Part shown: positions 50,788 through 60,855 of the stretch, piece by piece | Position numbering within the stretch: position 1 is the first letter of the stretch | How the letters are laid out: each line of letters begins with the position of its first letter | Assembly (NCBI RefSeq): GCF_024346675.1 | Contig: NZ_AP024850.1 | Location: forward strand, 3,636,365 to 3,700,364 | Direction of reading: 5' to 3' | From: Photobacterium sanguinicancri | GTDB lineage: Bacteria > Pseudomonadota > Gammaproteobacteria > Enterobacterales > Vibrionaceae | DNA length: 64,000 nt | Notes under the pieces: generated by a model | The model's database searches: none | What the model was told of the DNA's origin: nothing | Seen by the model: the letters and a program-made list of their open reading frames with translations, nothing else | Program-made: the position numbers and the translations under genes

Positions 50788-51177
50788 CTATTTGTTGTTG
50801 TTAATGAATAAAACCGGCCCAAAGATATTGATACCCAGAACCAGCAAATAGGCCAGTTTGAGGGGAACGAGTTCCACCTCCATATACAGGAAAACAACGG
50901 AAAACAGGATGACTGTGATGAGAATCTTCAATGCTTCACCACCAAAAAAGGAGGCCATCACCAATCGAGCCTTAGAGGCACCACTGAAGAGAAAAGCACA
51001 ACCAGCAAATGCCGCGTTAGCAACAATAAAGATGCTACCACCGATAAGAGCTGAGATTCCCCAGTCAACACTGACAGCAAACACCGCCATTATTGCCGTT
51101 GTTAAAACGACGCCAGATTGTAACAACAGTAGCCTTTTCGCCAATTGGCGGCCGGGCTTCACTAGCGCCGATACCAT
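50788..51177 (-). CDS. atpI: ATP synthase assembly protein AtpI
   Basis: AtpI is a small membrane protein with four hydrophobic segments, thought to help assemble the c ring or supply Mg2+. The start at 51177 (MVSALVKPGRQLAKRLL, 129 residues) matches the E. coli N-terminus. A longer frame to 51249 would include part of the promoter region. Met at 51198 is another option. It is the first gene of the atp operon. Confidence 0.85.
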   Translation of the reverse strand: MVSALVKPGRQLAKRLLLLQSGVVLTTAIMAVFAVSVDWGISALIGGSIFIVANAAFAGCAFLFSGASKARLVMASFFGGEALKILITVILFSVVFLYMEVELVPLKLAYLLVLGINIFGPVLFINNNK

Positions 51178-51235
51178 GTATTCGTTCCTCGAGTCCATTC
51201 CACTGCACAAGTGTCGTGCTGGGAAAACTGCAAAA

Positions 51236-51269
51236 ATTATACGGCTCATTAGATTGAAAGCAATCTAAT
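51236..51269 (-). promoter_or_regulatory. atp operon promoter overlapped by a palindrome
   Basis: On the minus strand a -35 TTGCTT (51258-51263) and a -10 TATAAT (51236-51241) are 16 bases apart, in front of atpI. A perfect inverted repeat, ATTAGATTG / CAATCTAAT with a four-base loop (51248-51269), covers the -35 element and most of the spacer. This placement suggests a repressor site or a hairpin in read-through RNA from parB. Confidence 0.7.
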
Positions 51270-51355
51270 TGCAGCAAAAAAAAGTGTTAGATTTTACAAC
51301 ACAATAACCTGATCACGTCATTGTAAATTATGCAACATCTCATACACGTTTGGTG

Positions 51356-52252
51356 TCACACTTCGTGACCAAACATTGCAAGAATTTGCGCTAACTTGTG
51401 CGGTTCATCGTAAGCGATAACGAGTTTTCCTCTACCACTTTTTTGCTGATTTAACGCAACATTGGCACCTAACTGCTCACTTAAGCGGCGTTCGAGGTCA
51501 ACCACTTTAGGATCAGGGACTTTAACTGCGGATTCAACCGCAGGGTTTAGTAACTTTTTAACAAGCTTTTCAGTATCACGCACTGTTAACATTTTGTTAG
51601 TAACAATTTGCGCGGCTTCAAGCTGATTTTCATCATCGGTTATCGCCAATAATGCGCGAGCATGACCCATTTCAATCAATCGCTGCTCAACCATTTTTTT
51701 CACTGGCAAAGATAGTTGATTCAAGCGTAATAAATTCGAGACACTCGCGCGAGATTTGCCGACAGCATCCGCGACTTGCTGGTGAGTAAGTGAGAACTCA
51801 CCTTGCAGCTGCTCTAATGCCTGTGCTTCTTCAATTGCATTCAGATCTTCACGCTGAATGTTCTCTATCAATGCCATTGCAATAGCGGCACGATCGTCAA
51901 TCTCCTTAATAATACAAGGGACTTTCTGAAGGCCAGCTTGACGAGCCGCACGCCAGCGGCGTTCGCCAGCGATAATTTCATACCGTTCTTGAGCAACAAG
52001 GCGTACCACAATCGGCTGGATAACGCCTTGGGCTTTAATCGACTCAGCCAGTTCCGCTAAGGCTTCATCAGCCATCACTTTTCGTGGCTGATATTGGCCC
52101 GGTTGCAGCTGGTTGAGCGGCAAATCTTTGAAGGTACCTTCCGTTGACAGCGATTGGGCACGTTCAGCATGTTGTTGCTTTGAATGTGCAGCAGAACTGG
52201 TAGCCAATAGTGCATCGAGGCCTTTACCTAAGCCACGTTTATTCATGTTCAT
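51356..52252 (-). CDS. parB: Chromosome partitioning protein ParB
   Basis: ParB binds parS sites near the origin and spreads on DNA as a CTP-dependent clamp. The 298 residues include MNMNKRGLGKGLDALLA, the CTP-binding GERRWRAARQAGL (near 115), the KSRASVSNLLRL helix-turn-helix (near 165) and a C-terminal dimer domain. The first ATG has AAGGG six bases upstream. It is nine bases after parA. I did not find a good parS in the window. Confidence 0.96.
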   Translation of the reverse strand: MNMNKRGLGKGLDALLATSSAAHSKQQHAERAQSLSTEGTFKDLPLNQLQPGQYQPRKVMADEALAELAESIKAQGVIQPIVVRLVAQERYEIIAGERRWRAARQAGLQKVPCIIKEIDDRAAIAMALIENIQREDLNAIEEAQALEQLQGEFSLTHQQVADAVGKSRASVSNLLRLNQLSLPVKKMVEQRLIEMGHARALLAITDDENQLEAAQIVTNKMLTVRDTEKLVKKLLNPAVESAVKVPDPKVVDLERRLSEQLGANVALNQQKSGRGKLVIAYDEPHKLAQILAMFGHEV

Positions 52253-52261
52253 GTTTAACCC

Positions 52262-53080
52262 TTAAGACTGCATCGCATCGTCATTATGCGTACTTGTTAG
52301 TGTTTGCTCACGTGCAAGCTCATCACGGCGGATTATTTCACCAGCGAGGGCTAAATACGCTTTAGCACCACTTGAGTACTTGTCGTAATACATAGCAGGA
52401 CGGCCATGACTTGGCGCTTCAGCTAAACGAACATTACGTGGGATCACCGTGCGGTAGACTTTATCCCCAAAATGCTTTTTCAATTGCTGTGAAACTTCGT
52501 TAGCTAAGCGGTTGCGCGGATCAAACATAGTGCGCAATAAGCCTTCAATTTTCAGATCGGCATTGACGACTGCGGTAAGCTTACTGATGGTATCCATCAA
52601 TGCGGTTAAGCCCTCAAGGGCAAAATATTCGCACTGCATCGGTACTAATACCGAATCAGCAGCAGTCATAGCATTGATTGTAAGGAGGTTAAGCGCGGGA
52701 GGGCAATCAATAAAGATGAAATCATAGTTATCACGAACTGCAGCTAATGCATTACGCAAGCGTACTTCACGTGCAAAGACTTCCATCAATTTAATTTCAG
52801 CCGCAGTCACGTCTCCATTGGCGGCAACTAAATGGTAACCGCCCGTGGTCTCAGTGACTGCAACTTGTTCAAACGGGGTTTCTTCGACCAGAAGATCATA
52901 AGCCGTTGCATCAACCTGATATTTATCCACGCCGCTAGCCATGGTGGCATTGCCTTGCGGATCCAAATCTATCAGTAATACCTTACGTTGCGTCGCAGCA
53001 AGTGATGCTGCAAGGTTCACGCATGTTGTGGTTTTACCCACTCCGCCTTTTTGGTTGGCGACAGCTATAACTCTTCCCAC
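52262..53080 (-). CDS. parA: Chromosome partitioning ATPase ParA (Soj)
   Basis: ParA is the Walker-type ATPase that segregates origins with ParB. The 272 residues carry the deviant Walker A KGGVGKTTTCVN at residues 10-21, DLDPQGNATM (Walker A') and FIDCPPALNLLT (Walker B). It is 17 bases after rsmG and co-transcribed with parB, the normal arrangement for chromosomal par loci close to oriC. Confidence 0.97.
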   Translation of the reverse strand: MGRVIAVANQKGGVGKTTTCVNLAASLAATQRKVLLIDLDPQGNATMASGVDKYQVDATAYDLLVEETPFEQVAVTETTGGYHLVAANGDVTAAEIKLMEVFAREVRLRNALAAVRDNYDFIFIDCPPALNLLTINAMTAADSVLVPMQCEYFALEGLTALMDTISKLTAVVNADLKIEGLLRTMFDPRNRLANEVSQQLKKHFGDKVYRTVIPRNVRLAEAPSHGRPAMYYDKYSSGAKAYLALAGEIIRRDELAREQTLTSTHNDDAMQS

Positions 53081-53097
53081 GAAAAAACCTCAAGCAA

Positions 53098-53718
53098 TTA
53101 TTCCTTTGCCGTCAAGATTACTAGATGACGCTCCCCATCCAACTCAGGGACTTGCAAAGATTTGACCTCAGTCACAGAACACCATTCAGGTAGCTCAGCA
53201 ACTTCCTGTTGATCGAACTGACCTTTAAGTGCCATGAAACAACCAGTTTCTGCTGGTAAATGATGACACCAAGAGACCATATCGTTCATTGAAGCAAATG
53301 CACGACTTAATACACCGTCAAAACCGATTTCAGGTTGGAATTCTTCCACACGGCTTTGCACAGGCGTAACGTTGGTAATTTTTAATTCAAAAACAACCTG
53401 GCGAATAAATCGAATTCGTTTACCTAAGCTATCAAGCAGAGTAAATGATTTCTCTGGATTCATAATCGCGAGTGGGATACCCGGTAAACCAGGGCCCGTA
53501 CCAACATCGATAAAGCGATCACCGACAAGGTGCTCGCTAACCACAATACTATCCATGATATGTTTCACTATCATCTCATGAGGATCGCGGACCGAGGTCA
53601 AATTATACGCTTTATTCCATTTGTGGAGCAGCGCCACGTAACCAATAAGTTGATCGATCTGCTGCTCACTTACCACTAAATCAGTCTGCGCGATTAATTG
53701 CGCTAAACGCTGTTTCAC
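53098..53718 (-). CDS. rsmG: 16S rRNA m7G527 methyltransferase RsmG
   Basis: RsmG (GidB) methylates G527 of 16S rRNA. Loss of it gives low-level streptomycin resistance in other bacteria. The 206 residues contain the SAM motif [17 protein letters not shown] (near 66-82) and the conserved N-terminal helical part. The start codon is GTG at 53718 (GTG AAA CAG). It begins 10 bases after mnmG. Confidence 0.96.
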   Translation of the reverse strand: MKQRLAQLIAQTDLVVSEQQIDQLIGYVALLHKWNKAYNLTSVRDPHEMIVKHIMDSIVVSEHLVGDRFIDVGTGPGLPGIPLAIMNPEKSFTLLDSLGKRIRFIRQVVFELKITNVTPVQSRVEEFQPEIGFDGVLSRAFASMNDMVSWCHHLPAETGCFMALKGQFDQQEVAELPEWCSVTEVKSLQVPELDGERHLVILTAKE

Positions 53719-53728
53719 TGTAACGCTC

Positions 53729-55618
53729 CTATTCGCCTTTTTTCAGCAAACCTTGTTTTTTCAAGTAAACCAATAACAATGAGATTGCCGCAGGGGTAAT
53801 ACCTGAAATACGTGATGCCATTCCAACCGTTTCAGGTCTTGCATCACTGAGTTTGGCAATAACTTCATTCGACAGGCCTTTTACGATGCTGTAATCCATA
53901 TCAAATGGCAGCTTCGTTTTCTCATGACGTAGGGATTTTTCCACTTCGTCTTTTTGGCGATCGATGTAGCCTTGGTATTTCACTTGAATCTCAACTTGCT
54001 CGCTGGCTTCTGCATCAGGATGCGAAGGGGCAAACGCTTCTAGTTCAGTCAATAAATCATAAGTCACTTCAGGACGGCGAAGAAGATCCTCACCACTCGC
54101 TTCACGATTGATCGGCGACTTCAGGATCTTATTCACATTTTCTACATGATCCGAACCGGTATGGATCCAAATATCTTTTAAACGCTGGCGTTCTTTCTCG
54201 ATATTGTCCATTTTTTCATTAAAGCGTGCCCAACGAGTATCATCCACTAAGCCAAATTCACGGCCAGCTTCTGTTAAACGAATGTCGGCATTATCTTCAC
54301 GTAGTAACAGGCGATATTCAGCACGTGACGTAAACATGCGGTACGGTTCTTTAGTACCCATGGTCGACAAATCGTCAATCAAAACGCCCATGTAAGCTTG
54401 ATCACGACGAGGACTCCAGCCATCTTTGCCTTGTGCCTGTAACGCGGCGTTCATACCCGCTAGCAAACCTTGAGCGGCCGCTTCTTCATAGCCTGTAGTA
54501 CCGTTGATTTGACCAGCAAAGAACAGACCTTCGATAAATTTAGTCTCAAAAGTTTGCTTTAAATCACGCGGGTCAAAGAAATCGTATTCAATCGCATAAC
54601 CAGGTCGAACAATGTCGGCATTTTCAAAACCTTTCATTGAACGCACAATTTTCATCTGTACATCAAAAGGCAAACTGGTCGAGATCCCATTCGGGTATAA
54701 CTCGTGCGTCGTTAGACCTTCAGGTTCAATGAAGATTTGGTGACTGTCTTTGTCAGCAAAGCGCATCACTTTGTCTTCGATCGATGGGCAATAGCGCGGG
54801 CCAATGCCTTCAATCACACCAGAATACATCGGACTGCGATCCAAATTATTACGGATCACATCATGTGTATTTTCATTGGTGTGGGTAATAAAACATGGGA
54901 TCTGACGAGGATGATCCGACTGCTTGCCCATAAAAGAGAACAGGGGCGTAGGATTATCACCGTGTTGTGCTTGAAGCTGGCTAAAATCAACCGTACGCGC
55001 ATCAATGCGTGGTGGTGTACCAGTCTTTAAACGATCAACTCGGAAGGGAAGATCACGTAGTCGATTTGCCAACGCAATCGACGGTGGATCGCCCGCACGG
55101 CCACCACTGTAATTTTCAAGACCAATATGGATCTTTCCACCAAGGAAAGTACCCACAGTCAGTACTACGGTCTTGGCACGGAACTTAAGTCCCATTTTGG
55201 TTACTGCACCAACAACACGTTGATTTTCAACAATAAGATCATCAACAGATTGTTGGAATAGCATTAAATTTGGTTGATTTTCAAGGGCTTCACGTACAGC
55301 TGCTTTGTACAAAGCACGATCGGCTTGCGCACGAGTGGCGCGAACCGCCGGGCCTTTCGACGAATTTAACGTACGGAATTGGATCCCGCCTTTGTCAATC
55401 GCTTGAGCCATCAAGCCGCCAAGGGCATCCACTTCCTTAACCAGGTGTCCTTTCCCGATCCCGCCAATGGCTGGGTTACATGACATTTGACCCAATGTGT
55501 CGATGTTATGGGTTAAAAGTACGGTTTTTTGACCCATTCGAGCAGCAGCCAATGCGGCTTCAGTACCGGCATGACCACCACCAACCACGATGACATCAAA
55601 ATTTTCCTGGTAAAACAT
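53729..55618 (-). CDS. mnmG: tRNA uridine-5-carboxymethylaminomethyl modification enzyme MnmG
   Basis: MnmG (GidA) works with MnmE to place carboxymethylaminomethyl groups on U34 of tRNAs, using FAD, NADH and methylene-THF. The 629 residues have the FAD motif [21 protein letters not shown] (near 10-30), [22 protein letters not shown] and the C-terminal helical domain for MnmE. As in E. coli the gene is transcribed away from oriC, and its transcription there influences origin activity. It heads mnmG-rsmG-parA-parB. Confidence 0.98.
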   Translation of the reverse strand: MFYQENFDVIVVGGGHAGTEAALAAARMGQKTVLLTHNIDTLGQMSCNPAIGGIGKGHLVKEVDALGGLMAQAIDKGGIQFRTLNSSKGPAVRATRAQADRALYKAAVREALENQPNLMLFQQSVDDLIVENQRVVGAVTKMGLKFRAKTVVLTVGTFLGGKIHIGLENYSGGRAGDPPSIALANRLRDLPFRVDRLKTGTPPRIDARTVDFSQLQAQHGDNPTPLFSFMGKQSDHPRQIPCFITHTNENTHDVIRNNLDRSPMYSGVIEGIGPRYCPSIEDKVMRFADKDSHQIFIEPEGLTTHELYPNGISTSLPFDVQMKIVRSMKGFENADIVRPGYAIEYDFFDPRDLKQTFETKFIEGLFFAGQINGTTGYEEAAAQGLLAGMNAALQAQGKDGWSPRRDQAYMGVLIDDLSTMGTKEPYRMFTSRAEYRLLLREDNADIRLTEAGREFGLVDDTRWARFNEKMDNIEKERQRLKDIWIHTGSDHVENVNKILKSPINREASGEDLLRRPEVTYDLLTELEAFAPSHPDAEASEQVEIQVKYQGYIDRQKDEVEKSLRHEKTKLPFDMDYSIVKGLSNEVIAKLSDARPETVGMASRISGITPAAISLLLVYLKKQGLLKKGE

Positions 55619-55699
55619 GGAACTACCTCAGGTATTTAAATCGCCAGTGAATTAGCTTCAAGCAAAGGGGGAGTATTCTAACTTGTTTCGTGGAAAGAG

Positions 55700-56000
55700 A
55701 GAATCTTTCATCAAGATCATTTGATCATCGAAAGTGCCCTGCTTAAATATATATAAAGATCTTTTAGAGAGATCTTTTATTAGATCTATTATTAGGATCG
55801 CCCGATCGTGTGGGTAACTGACAAATGATCCTAATGATCATGGTGTTAGGGACGATCATTTCTTGTGGAGTAGCATGGATCATCTTTAGGATTAGCTGGG
55901 ATCAAAATGGCTACTTATCAACAGGGCAAACCCGACCTCTAACTTATGCAATGGATAACTATGGGTTGATCACCGTTTAGATCTATAGTTATCCACAGAA
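55700..56000. other. oriC: Chromosomal replication origin oriC
   Basis: The gap between mnmG and mioC is where oriC lies in enterics and vibrios. AT-rich unwinding repeats GATCTTTTAGAGA, GATCTTTTATTAG and GATCTATTATTAG begin at 55758, 55771 and 55783, followed by AGGATCG. DnaA boxes are TGTGGGTAA (55809-55817), TTATCAACA (55915-55923) and consensus TTATCCACA (55989-55997). I count 14 GATC sites between 55715 and 55983, fitting Dam/SeqA control. IHF and Fis sites were not assigned. Confidence 0.95.
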
Positions 56001-56046
56001 GAAAGAGCAAAAAAGCCCTTAAAATGGGATTAAAATCGGTTAAATT

Positions 56047-56493
56047 TTAATCTTTAAGGTGTACTTTCCACGTTGCTAGCCAGTTTTCAGCAGGATCTTC
56101 AGGTACGGGATGTTGAGACATATCGATATGAAGAGGCTCTCCAATACGTTGAGCGCCGAGTTTTGTTAGCTGTTGATCGATGATTTTGGCCGCTGCACAG
56201 AAGGTATCGTAGCTTGAATCGCCAAGCCCGATGATGCCGTATTTCAGCTGTGAAAGGTCTGACTGATGGGTGTGTAGTTCAGCCATAAAAGGCTGGATAT
56301 TGTCAGGGAGTTCACCAGCACCATGGGTAGAGCACACCACCAGCCAGTAACCGCTTGTCGGCGTATCATTGAGTTCCGCTCGGTTAATGGTTTCAGTGGT
56401 GTGGTTATCGTCTTCTAGCAGCTCAGCAAGGTGGTCAGCGACATATTCTGCGCCGCCTAAGGTGCTACCAGTGATCAGAGTGATATGGCTCAT
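56047..56493 (-). CDS. mioC: Flavodoxin-like protein MioC
   Basis: MioC is an FMN-binding flavodoxin-like protein. In E. coli it acts as an electron donor in biotin synthase assays, and its transcription runs into oriC. The 148 residues contain the FMN phosphate loop TGSTLGGAEYVADHL (near 8-22), CSTHGAGELPDN and GLGDSSYDTFCAA. It is transcribed toward oriC, which starts 46 bases after the stop. Confidence 0.94.
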   Translation of the reverse strand: MSHITLITGSTLGGAEYVADHLAELLEDDNHTTETINRAELNDTPTSGYWLVVCSTHGAGELPDNIQPFMAELHTHQSDLSQLKYGIIGLGDSSYDTFCAAAKIIDQQLTKLGAQRIGEPLHIDMSQHPVPEDPAENWLATWKVHLKD

Positions 56494-56807
56494 TGTTATT
56501 CTCGTTCGGTTTTATTGATAGAAGAATTATCTTATTCAGGGGGTAATTGTACGCGGAAGCGGGCGAGATAACAGAGAGTAAATGTAGGGGCTTTGCGTCG
56601 GACTCGCTGAAGAAAGTCATTATCAATGATGATTATGGTTAGCTTTTATTTACGTGACAAGAGCAGGAATAGGGCGCTTTCCGTTAAGGGGGAAGGGGGG
56701 GAAGAAAGTTGCTTAACTGATTGTTGGTAAAGTGGAATGTGTTGTTACTTCAGAATTACCCACAGGATAAACAGTCTCCTGTGGGTATGATCAATGTTTG
56801 GATCGTC
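56494..56807. other. Intergenic region between mnmE and mioC
   Basis: This 314-base stretch holds the mioC promoter region, a purine-rich tract at about 56685-56708 and the DnaA-box-like hairpin at 56756-56788. No ORF or RNA gene is supported. Confidence 0.5.
56756..56788. promoter_or_regulatory. Hairpin made of inverted DnaA-box-like sequences
   Basis: A perfect 10-bp inverted repeat, ACCCACAGGA / TCCTGTGGGT with a nine-base loop, begins 20 bases past the mnmE stop. Its arms extend to TTACCCACA (56756-56764) and TGTGGGTAT (56780-56788), the first being the complement of the TGTGGGTAA box in oriC. No T-tract follows on either strand, so it is a poor terminator. Confidence 0.5.
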
Positions 56808-58175
56808 TTATTTACCAATGCAGAATGAAGTAAAGATCCGACCGAGAAGATCGTCTGAGCTAAACTCACCTGTGATCTCACTGAGGTGCTGTTGAGCGAG
56901 GCGAAGTTCTTCCGCTAAGATCTCACCAGCCATATAGCCTTCAAGCTGATTTTTACCGATTTCAAGGTGTTCAGCTGCTCGTTCAAGCGCATCTAAGTGG
57001 CGACGACGCGCCATAAATCCGCCTTCAGTGGTGCCTGAGAAGCCCATACATTCTTTTAAATGTTCACGTAAGCTATCCACGCCTTCGCCTGTACGCGCGG
57101 ATAGACGGACAAGTGTTGGGTTGTTTACGTGACAGATGCCTGCGTCTTCTCCAGTCAGTTCCACTTTATTACGGATCACCGTTAGGCCCATACTGTCTGG
57201 CAGACGCTCAATGAAGTCAGGCCAAATTTCAGCAGGGTCAGTTGCATCAGTGGTGGTGCCATCAACCATGAATAATACGCGGTCGGCTTGTTGAATTTCA
57301 TCCCATGCTCGTTCGATACCTATGCGCTCGACTTCGTCAGAGGCTTCACGTAAGCCAGCGGTATCGATAATGTGCAATGGCATGCCATCAATGTGGATAT
57401 GCTCGCGTAGGACGTCACGGGTGGTGCCTGCAATGTCAGTGACAATTGCAGAGTCTTTGCCTGAGAGGGCGTTGAGTAAGCTGGATTTACCGGCGTTAGG
57501 GCGGCCTGCAATCACCACTTTCATCCCTTCTCGGATAATGGCGCCTTGGTTGGCTTCACGACGTACGGCTTCGAGATTATCCATGATACCAAGTAAGTCT
57601 TTACTTACCTTACCATCGGATAAAAAGTCGATTTCTTCTTCAGGAAAATCAATCGCGGCTTCGACGTAAATTCGAAGGTGAATGAGGGCTTCTACCAGTT
57701 CATTCACCTTATTTGAGAAAGCGCCTTGCAGCGATTTGAATGCACTCTTTGCGGCTTCTTCTGAACTGGCATCAATTAAATCGGCAATAGCTTCGGCTTG
57801 GGCTAAGTCGAGCTTATCGTTCATGAAAGCACGTTCAGAGAACTCACCAGGACGTGCCGCACGGATACCATCTAGCTTCAAGATGCGTTTAATCATCATA
57901 TCCATCAGGACAGGACCACCGTGGCCTTGCAGCTCTAATACGTCTTCGCCGGTAAACGAATTTGGCCCTTTAAAGAATAACGCGATGCCCTGATCCAGTG
58001 CGCTTCCATCTTCATTTTTGAAAGGCAGGTATTCGGCGTAACGAGTTTTGAGTTCGCGCCCAGCAACAGCCAGTGCAACTTCCGTTGCCTTTGGGCCAGA
58101 AACGCGGATGATGCCAACGCCACCGCGGCCTGGCGGTGTCGCTTGCGCAACTATGGTATCAGTATGTTCGATCAT
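56808..58175 (-). CDS. mnmE: tRNA modification GTPase MnmE
   Basis: MnmE (TrmE) partners MnmG in U34 modification of tRNAs. The 455 residues have an N-terminal THF-binding domain (about 1-118). A helical region carries an inserted G domain (G1 GRPNAGKSS near 225-233, [15 protein letters not shown]), and the C-terminal CIGK contains the catalytic Cys. The start [27 protein letters not shown] is typical. It follows yidC in the order seen in E. coli. Confidence 0.97.
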   Translation of the reverse strand: MIEHTDTIVAQATPPGRGGVGIIRVSGPKATEVALAVAGRELKTRYAEYLPFKNEDGSALDQGIALFFKGPNSFTGEDVLELQGHGGPVLMDMMIKRILKLDGIRAARPGEFSERAFMNDKLDLAQAEAIADLIDASSEEAAKSAFKSLQGAFSNKVNELVEALIHLRIYVEAAIDFPEEEIDFLSDGKVSKDLLGIMDNLEAVRREANQGAIIREGMKVVIAGRPNAGKSSLLNALSGKDSAIVTDIAGTTRDVLREHIHIDGMPLHIIDTAGLREASDEVERIGIERAWDEIQQADRVLFMVDGTTTDATDPAEIWPDFIERLPDSMGLTVIRNKVELTGEDAGICHVNNPTLVRLSARTGEGVDSLREHLKECMGFSGTTEGGFMARRRHLDALERAAEHLEIGKNQLEGYMAGEILAEELRLAQQHLSEITGEFSSDDLLGRIFTSFCIGK

Positions 58176-58314
58176 AACTTTGGCTTAATTCGTAAAATTC
58201 GCGCTAATTGTAAACAGAGTTGATGGGAATGCCTAGCAGTGCATGTGCAGTAGTTGACTGGCATTTATCAATCTGAGTAAGTACCTGCTAACAACTATAG
58301 GATAAAACAGGCAT

Positions 58315-58343
58315 AAAAAAGGCGACCCTAAGGTCGCCTTTTA
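58315..58343 (-). terminator. yidC terminator
   Basis: On the minus strand the stem AAAGGCGACC / GGTCGCCTTT with a TTAG loop is followed by TTT, about 20 bases past the yidC stop. The core GCGACC-CTAA-GGTCGC is shared with the atp terminator. Confidence 0.9.
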
Positions 58344-58361
58344 GCAATGAAGACTGAGCAA

Positions 58362-59975
58362 TTACTTGCTATGCAGACCTTTCTTCTCGAGTGCACGGTA
58401 AATCAACGTTTGTTGAATTAGTGTCACTACGTTCGATACTAGCCAGTAAAGTACTAGGCCAGATGGGAAGAACAAGAAGAAGAAAGTGAACATTACAGGC
58501 ATGAATGTCATGATCTTCTGCTGCATTGGATCCGTTACTGTTGTCGGGCTCATTTTTTGAATCATGAACATCGACGCACCCATCAAGATAGGCAGGATGT
58601 AGTACGGGTCTTGTGCTGATAAGTCATGGATCCAGCCAAAGAACGGCGTATGACGCAGTTCAACTGATTCCATTAGTGCCCAGTACAATGAAATGAAGAT
58701 AGGCATTTGTAGCAAGATAGGTAGACAGCCACCCAGTGGGTTCACTTTCTCTTTCTTGTACAGCTCCATCATTTCTTGGCTCATGCGTTGACGGTCATCG
58801 CCTAAACGCTCACGCATAGCAGTCAGCTTAGGCTGAAGCATGCGCATTTTTGCCATTGAGGTGTACTGTGCTTTCGTTAGTGGGTACATAGCACCACGTA
58901 CGATGAATGTAAGCACCATGATCGCTAGACCCCAGTTCACAACGATGCTCTGAATGAACGAAAGCAATGTGTGTAGTGGGCTTGCGATAAACCATAACCA
59001 ACCGTAATCAACAGTAAGGTTTAAGTTTTTCGCTGTCGCTTCCATTTGGTCTTGTAGTTTAGGACCAACCCAAAGCGTTGAGGTTAGTGTTTCCTCACCA
59101 CCTGCTGGAATGGTTGCCGCTGGAAGGCGAACACCGATGTAACCTTGACCGTCGCTTGCACGGGTGTATAGGTTAGATGCGTCTTCAGTGCGTGGGATCC
59201 AAGCTGAAACGAAGTAGTGTTGCAGCATTGCAGCCCAACCCTGATGCGTAGACAGGTTAAGGTTTTTATCCTGCATGTCATCAAAGCTGTATTTTTTGTA
59301 GTTGGTGTCGTCAGTTGAGTATGCGCCGCCACGGTATGTTGGCATGGTTAGGCTACCACCGTCGTCCATCAGGCTTTGGCGTAGCTGTGCGTACATTTGT
59401 ACGTTTGCCGCTTTATCTGATTGGTTATCGATAGTGTATTGCACATCAACCGCGTAGCTACCACGTTTAAGCACAAAGGTCTTAACGTAGTTAATGCCAT
59501 CTTGGCTGTATGTCATTGGTACGCGGATTTCGTCTTGGCCATCAGCCAGGTTGAAATCAGTACCTTCAATCTTAAGTTGTGCACGACCATTTGTAGAGTC
59601 GATACCATTTGCGCCAATCAGACCTGATTGAGCGATGTAACGGTGACCATCTACATTTTTCAGTAGAACAAATGGGTCTTCTGAATCAAGTTCGTTGTTG
59701 TAAGCAAGCAGTTTTGCTTCAATAACGTCACCACCTAGCGTATCGACAGTTAGCGCCAGTACATCAGTGTTGATGGTAATAAGGTTGTTGGACGTGATTA
59801 AGTCTGTAACGGGTTGGCCATCTGCAGAATGTGAAGGCACATCACCACTGTTGTTAACTTGCTGCGCTACACCCTGGCTTTGAGGCTGAGGGTTGTTGTC
59901 CATATTCCACTGTTGGAACAGTAGGAAAGAGACAAACAGTAGGGCAATTAACAGAATATTGCGTTGGGAATCCAT
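58362..59975 (-). CDS. yidC: Membrane protein insertase YidC
   Basis: YidC inserts and folds inner-membrane proteins, alone or with SecYEG. ATP synthase subunits a and c are known clients, and they are encoded nearby. The 537 residues start with a membrane anchor ([21 protein letters not shown]), then a large periplasmic domain (about 50-335). The conserved five-helix core includes the hydrophilic-groove Arg in [23 protein letters not shown] and [17 protein letters not shown]. It starts two bases after yidD. Confidence 0.97.
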   Translation of the reverse strand: MDSQRNILLIALLFVSFLLFQQWNMDNNPQPQSQGVAQQVNNSGDVPSHSADGQPVTDLITSNNLITINTDVLALTVDTLGGDVIEAKLLAYNNELDSEDPFVLLKNVDGHRYIAQSGLIGANGIDSTNGRAQLKIEGTDFNLADGQDEIRVPMTYSQDGINYVKTFVLKRGSYAVDVQYTIDNQSDKAANVQMYAQLRQSLMDDGGSLTMPTYRGGAYSTDDTNYKKYSFDDMQDKNLNLSTHQGWAAMLQHYFVSAWIPRTEDASNLYTRASDGQGYIGVRLPAATIPAGGEETLTSTLWVGPKLQDQMEATAKNLNLTVDYGWLWFIASPLHTLLSFIQSIVVNWGLAIMVLTFIVRGAMYPLTKAQYTSMAKMRMLQPKLTAMRERLGDDRQRMSQEMMELYKKEKVNPLGGCLPILLQMPIFISLYWALMESVELRHTPFFGWIHDLSAQDPYYILPILMGASMFMIQKMSPTTVTDPMQQKIMTFMPVMFTFFFLFFPSGLVLYWLVSNVVTLIQQTLIYRALEKKGLHSK

Positions 59976-59977
59976 CG

Positions 59978-60235
59978 TTAATTATCTCTGTCGTTATGCT
60001 TGGTTGGCGGAACGGGGTCAAAACCACCGTCGTTTAAAGGATGACATCTTAATAGACGTTTCGCTGCTAACCAACAACCTTTTATCGCTCCATGTGCTTT
60101 TACAGCTTCAATAGCGTATTGAGAACATGTAGGGGTAAAACGACAGCGTGGCCCGAGTAACGGACTAATTGCCAGTTGGTAAAAGCGGACTAGTCGTACG
60201 ACTAGCCACGCGAAGGGCGAGACAGGCGATGCCAT
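59978..60235 (-). CDS. yidD: Membrane protein insertion efficiency factor YidD
   Basis: YidD is a small membrane-associated protein that assists YidC-dependent insertion. The 85 residues match E. coli YidD in length and in the motif [21 protein letters not shown] with its two cysteines. Its start overlaps the rnpA 3' end by 34 bases in another frame, an arrangement also seen in E. coli. Confidence 0.94.
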   Translation of the reverse strand: MASPVSPFAWLVVRLVRFYQLAISPLLGPRCRFTPTCSQYAIEAVKAHGAIKGCWLAAKRLLRCHPLNDGGFDPVPPTKHNDRDN

Positions 60236-60558
60236 AATTTATCTAACAGTTTAAATAACTCTTCGTTGCTCAGCTCTTGAGCACTCTTCTTGGCAATCAC
60301 GACGAAATCTTTCGCAGGCAGGTCAGCTTGCTTTAAACGGAAACTTTCTCGAACAATACGTTTGAATCGGTTTCTGTTAGGTGCAGTTTTAATCTGTTTC
60401 TTAGGAACAGCAAGACCAAGGCGAGGAAGGTTTAGGTCGTTAGGACGGGCAAGAATAGTTAAGTGAGGAGAGCCAGCACGATGAGCTTGCTGGAAGACTT
60501 TTTTATAATGTTCGGGAGTTAACAGACGTAACTCCCGAGAAAAGGCTAGCTTATTCAA
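60202..60558 (-). CDS. rnpA: Ribonuclease P protein component
   Basis: RnpA is the basic protein subunit of RNase P, which trims the 5' leader of tRNAs. The 118 residues carry the RNR motif region [16 protein letters not shown] (near 60-75) and an N-terminal central cleft segment. It follows rpmH by 12 bases and overlaps yidD. Confidence 0.96.
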   Translation of the reverse strand: MNKLAFSRELRLLTPEHYKKVFQQAHRAGSPHLTILARPNDLNLPRLGLAVPKKQIKTAPNRNRFKRIVRESFRLKQADLPAKDFVVIAKKSAQELSNEELFKLLDKLWHRLSRPSRG

Positions 60559-60570
60559 AATAATCTGAGA

Positions 60571-60705
60571 TTATTTAGAAAGGCGCTTACGGCCTTTAGC
60601 ACGACGTGCATTGATTGTTGCGCGACCGTTCTTAGTTGCCATGCGAGCACGGAAACCGTGGCTGCGCTTGCGCTTTAGAACTGAAGGTTGAAAAGTGCGT
60701 TTCAT
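60571..60705 (-). CDS. rpmH: 50S ribosomal protein L34
   Basis: L34 is a 44-residue, very basic ribosomal protein ([20 protein letters not shown] at the start, GRKRLSK at the end). The minus-strand ATG is at 60705 and the TAA at 60571. It is the first gene of the rpmH-rnpA-yidD-yidC group and the neighbour of dnaA in most bacteria. Confidence 0.98.
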   Translation of the reverse strand: MKRTFQPSVLKRKRSHGFRARMATKNGRATINARRAKGRKRLSK

Positions 60706-60794
60706 GGTATTACCTTAAATTAACTGATCAGTTTTTAAGTTTGTTATTTAGTTTCGGACATAAAAATATCCTCGACCTCTAACAAAGAGGCGGA

Positions 60795-60823
60795 ATTGTA
60801 ATCACTGACACATAAAGAGTCAA
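60795..60823 (-). promoter_or_regulatory. rpmH promoter
   Basis: On the minus strand a -35 TTGACT (60818-60823) and a -10 TACAAT (60795-60800) are exactly 17 bases apart. The leader to the rpmH ATG is about 85 bases. Confidence 0.85.
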
Positions 60824-60855
60824 TCATTATACCCATCAAAAAGACGGGCGCTGCA

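Noticed and set aside
55684..55698. Possible parS (TGTTTCGTGGAAAGA) beside mnmG
   Set aside because: It fits the parS consensus TGTTTCACGTGAAACA only with a two-base deletion. Other CACGTG sites in the window (for example near 41901) match at about 11 of 16.
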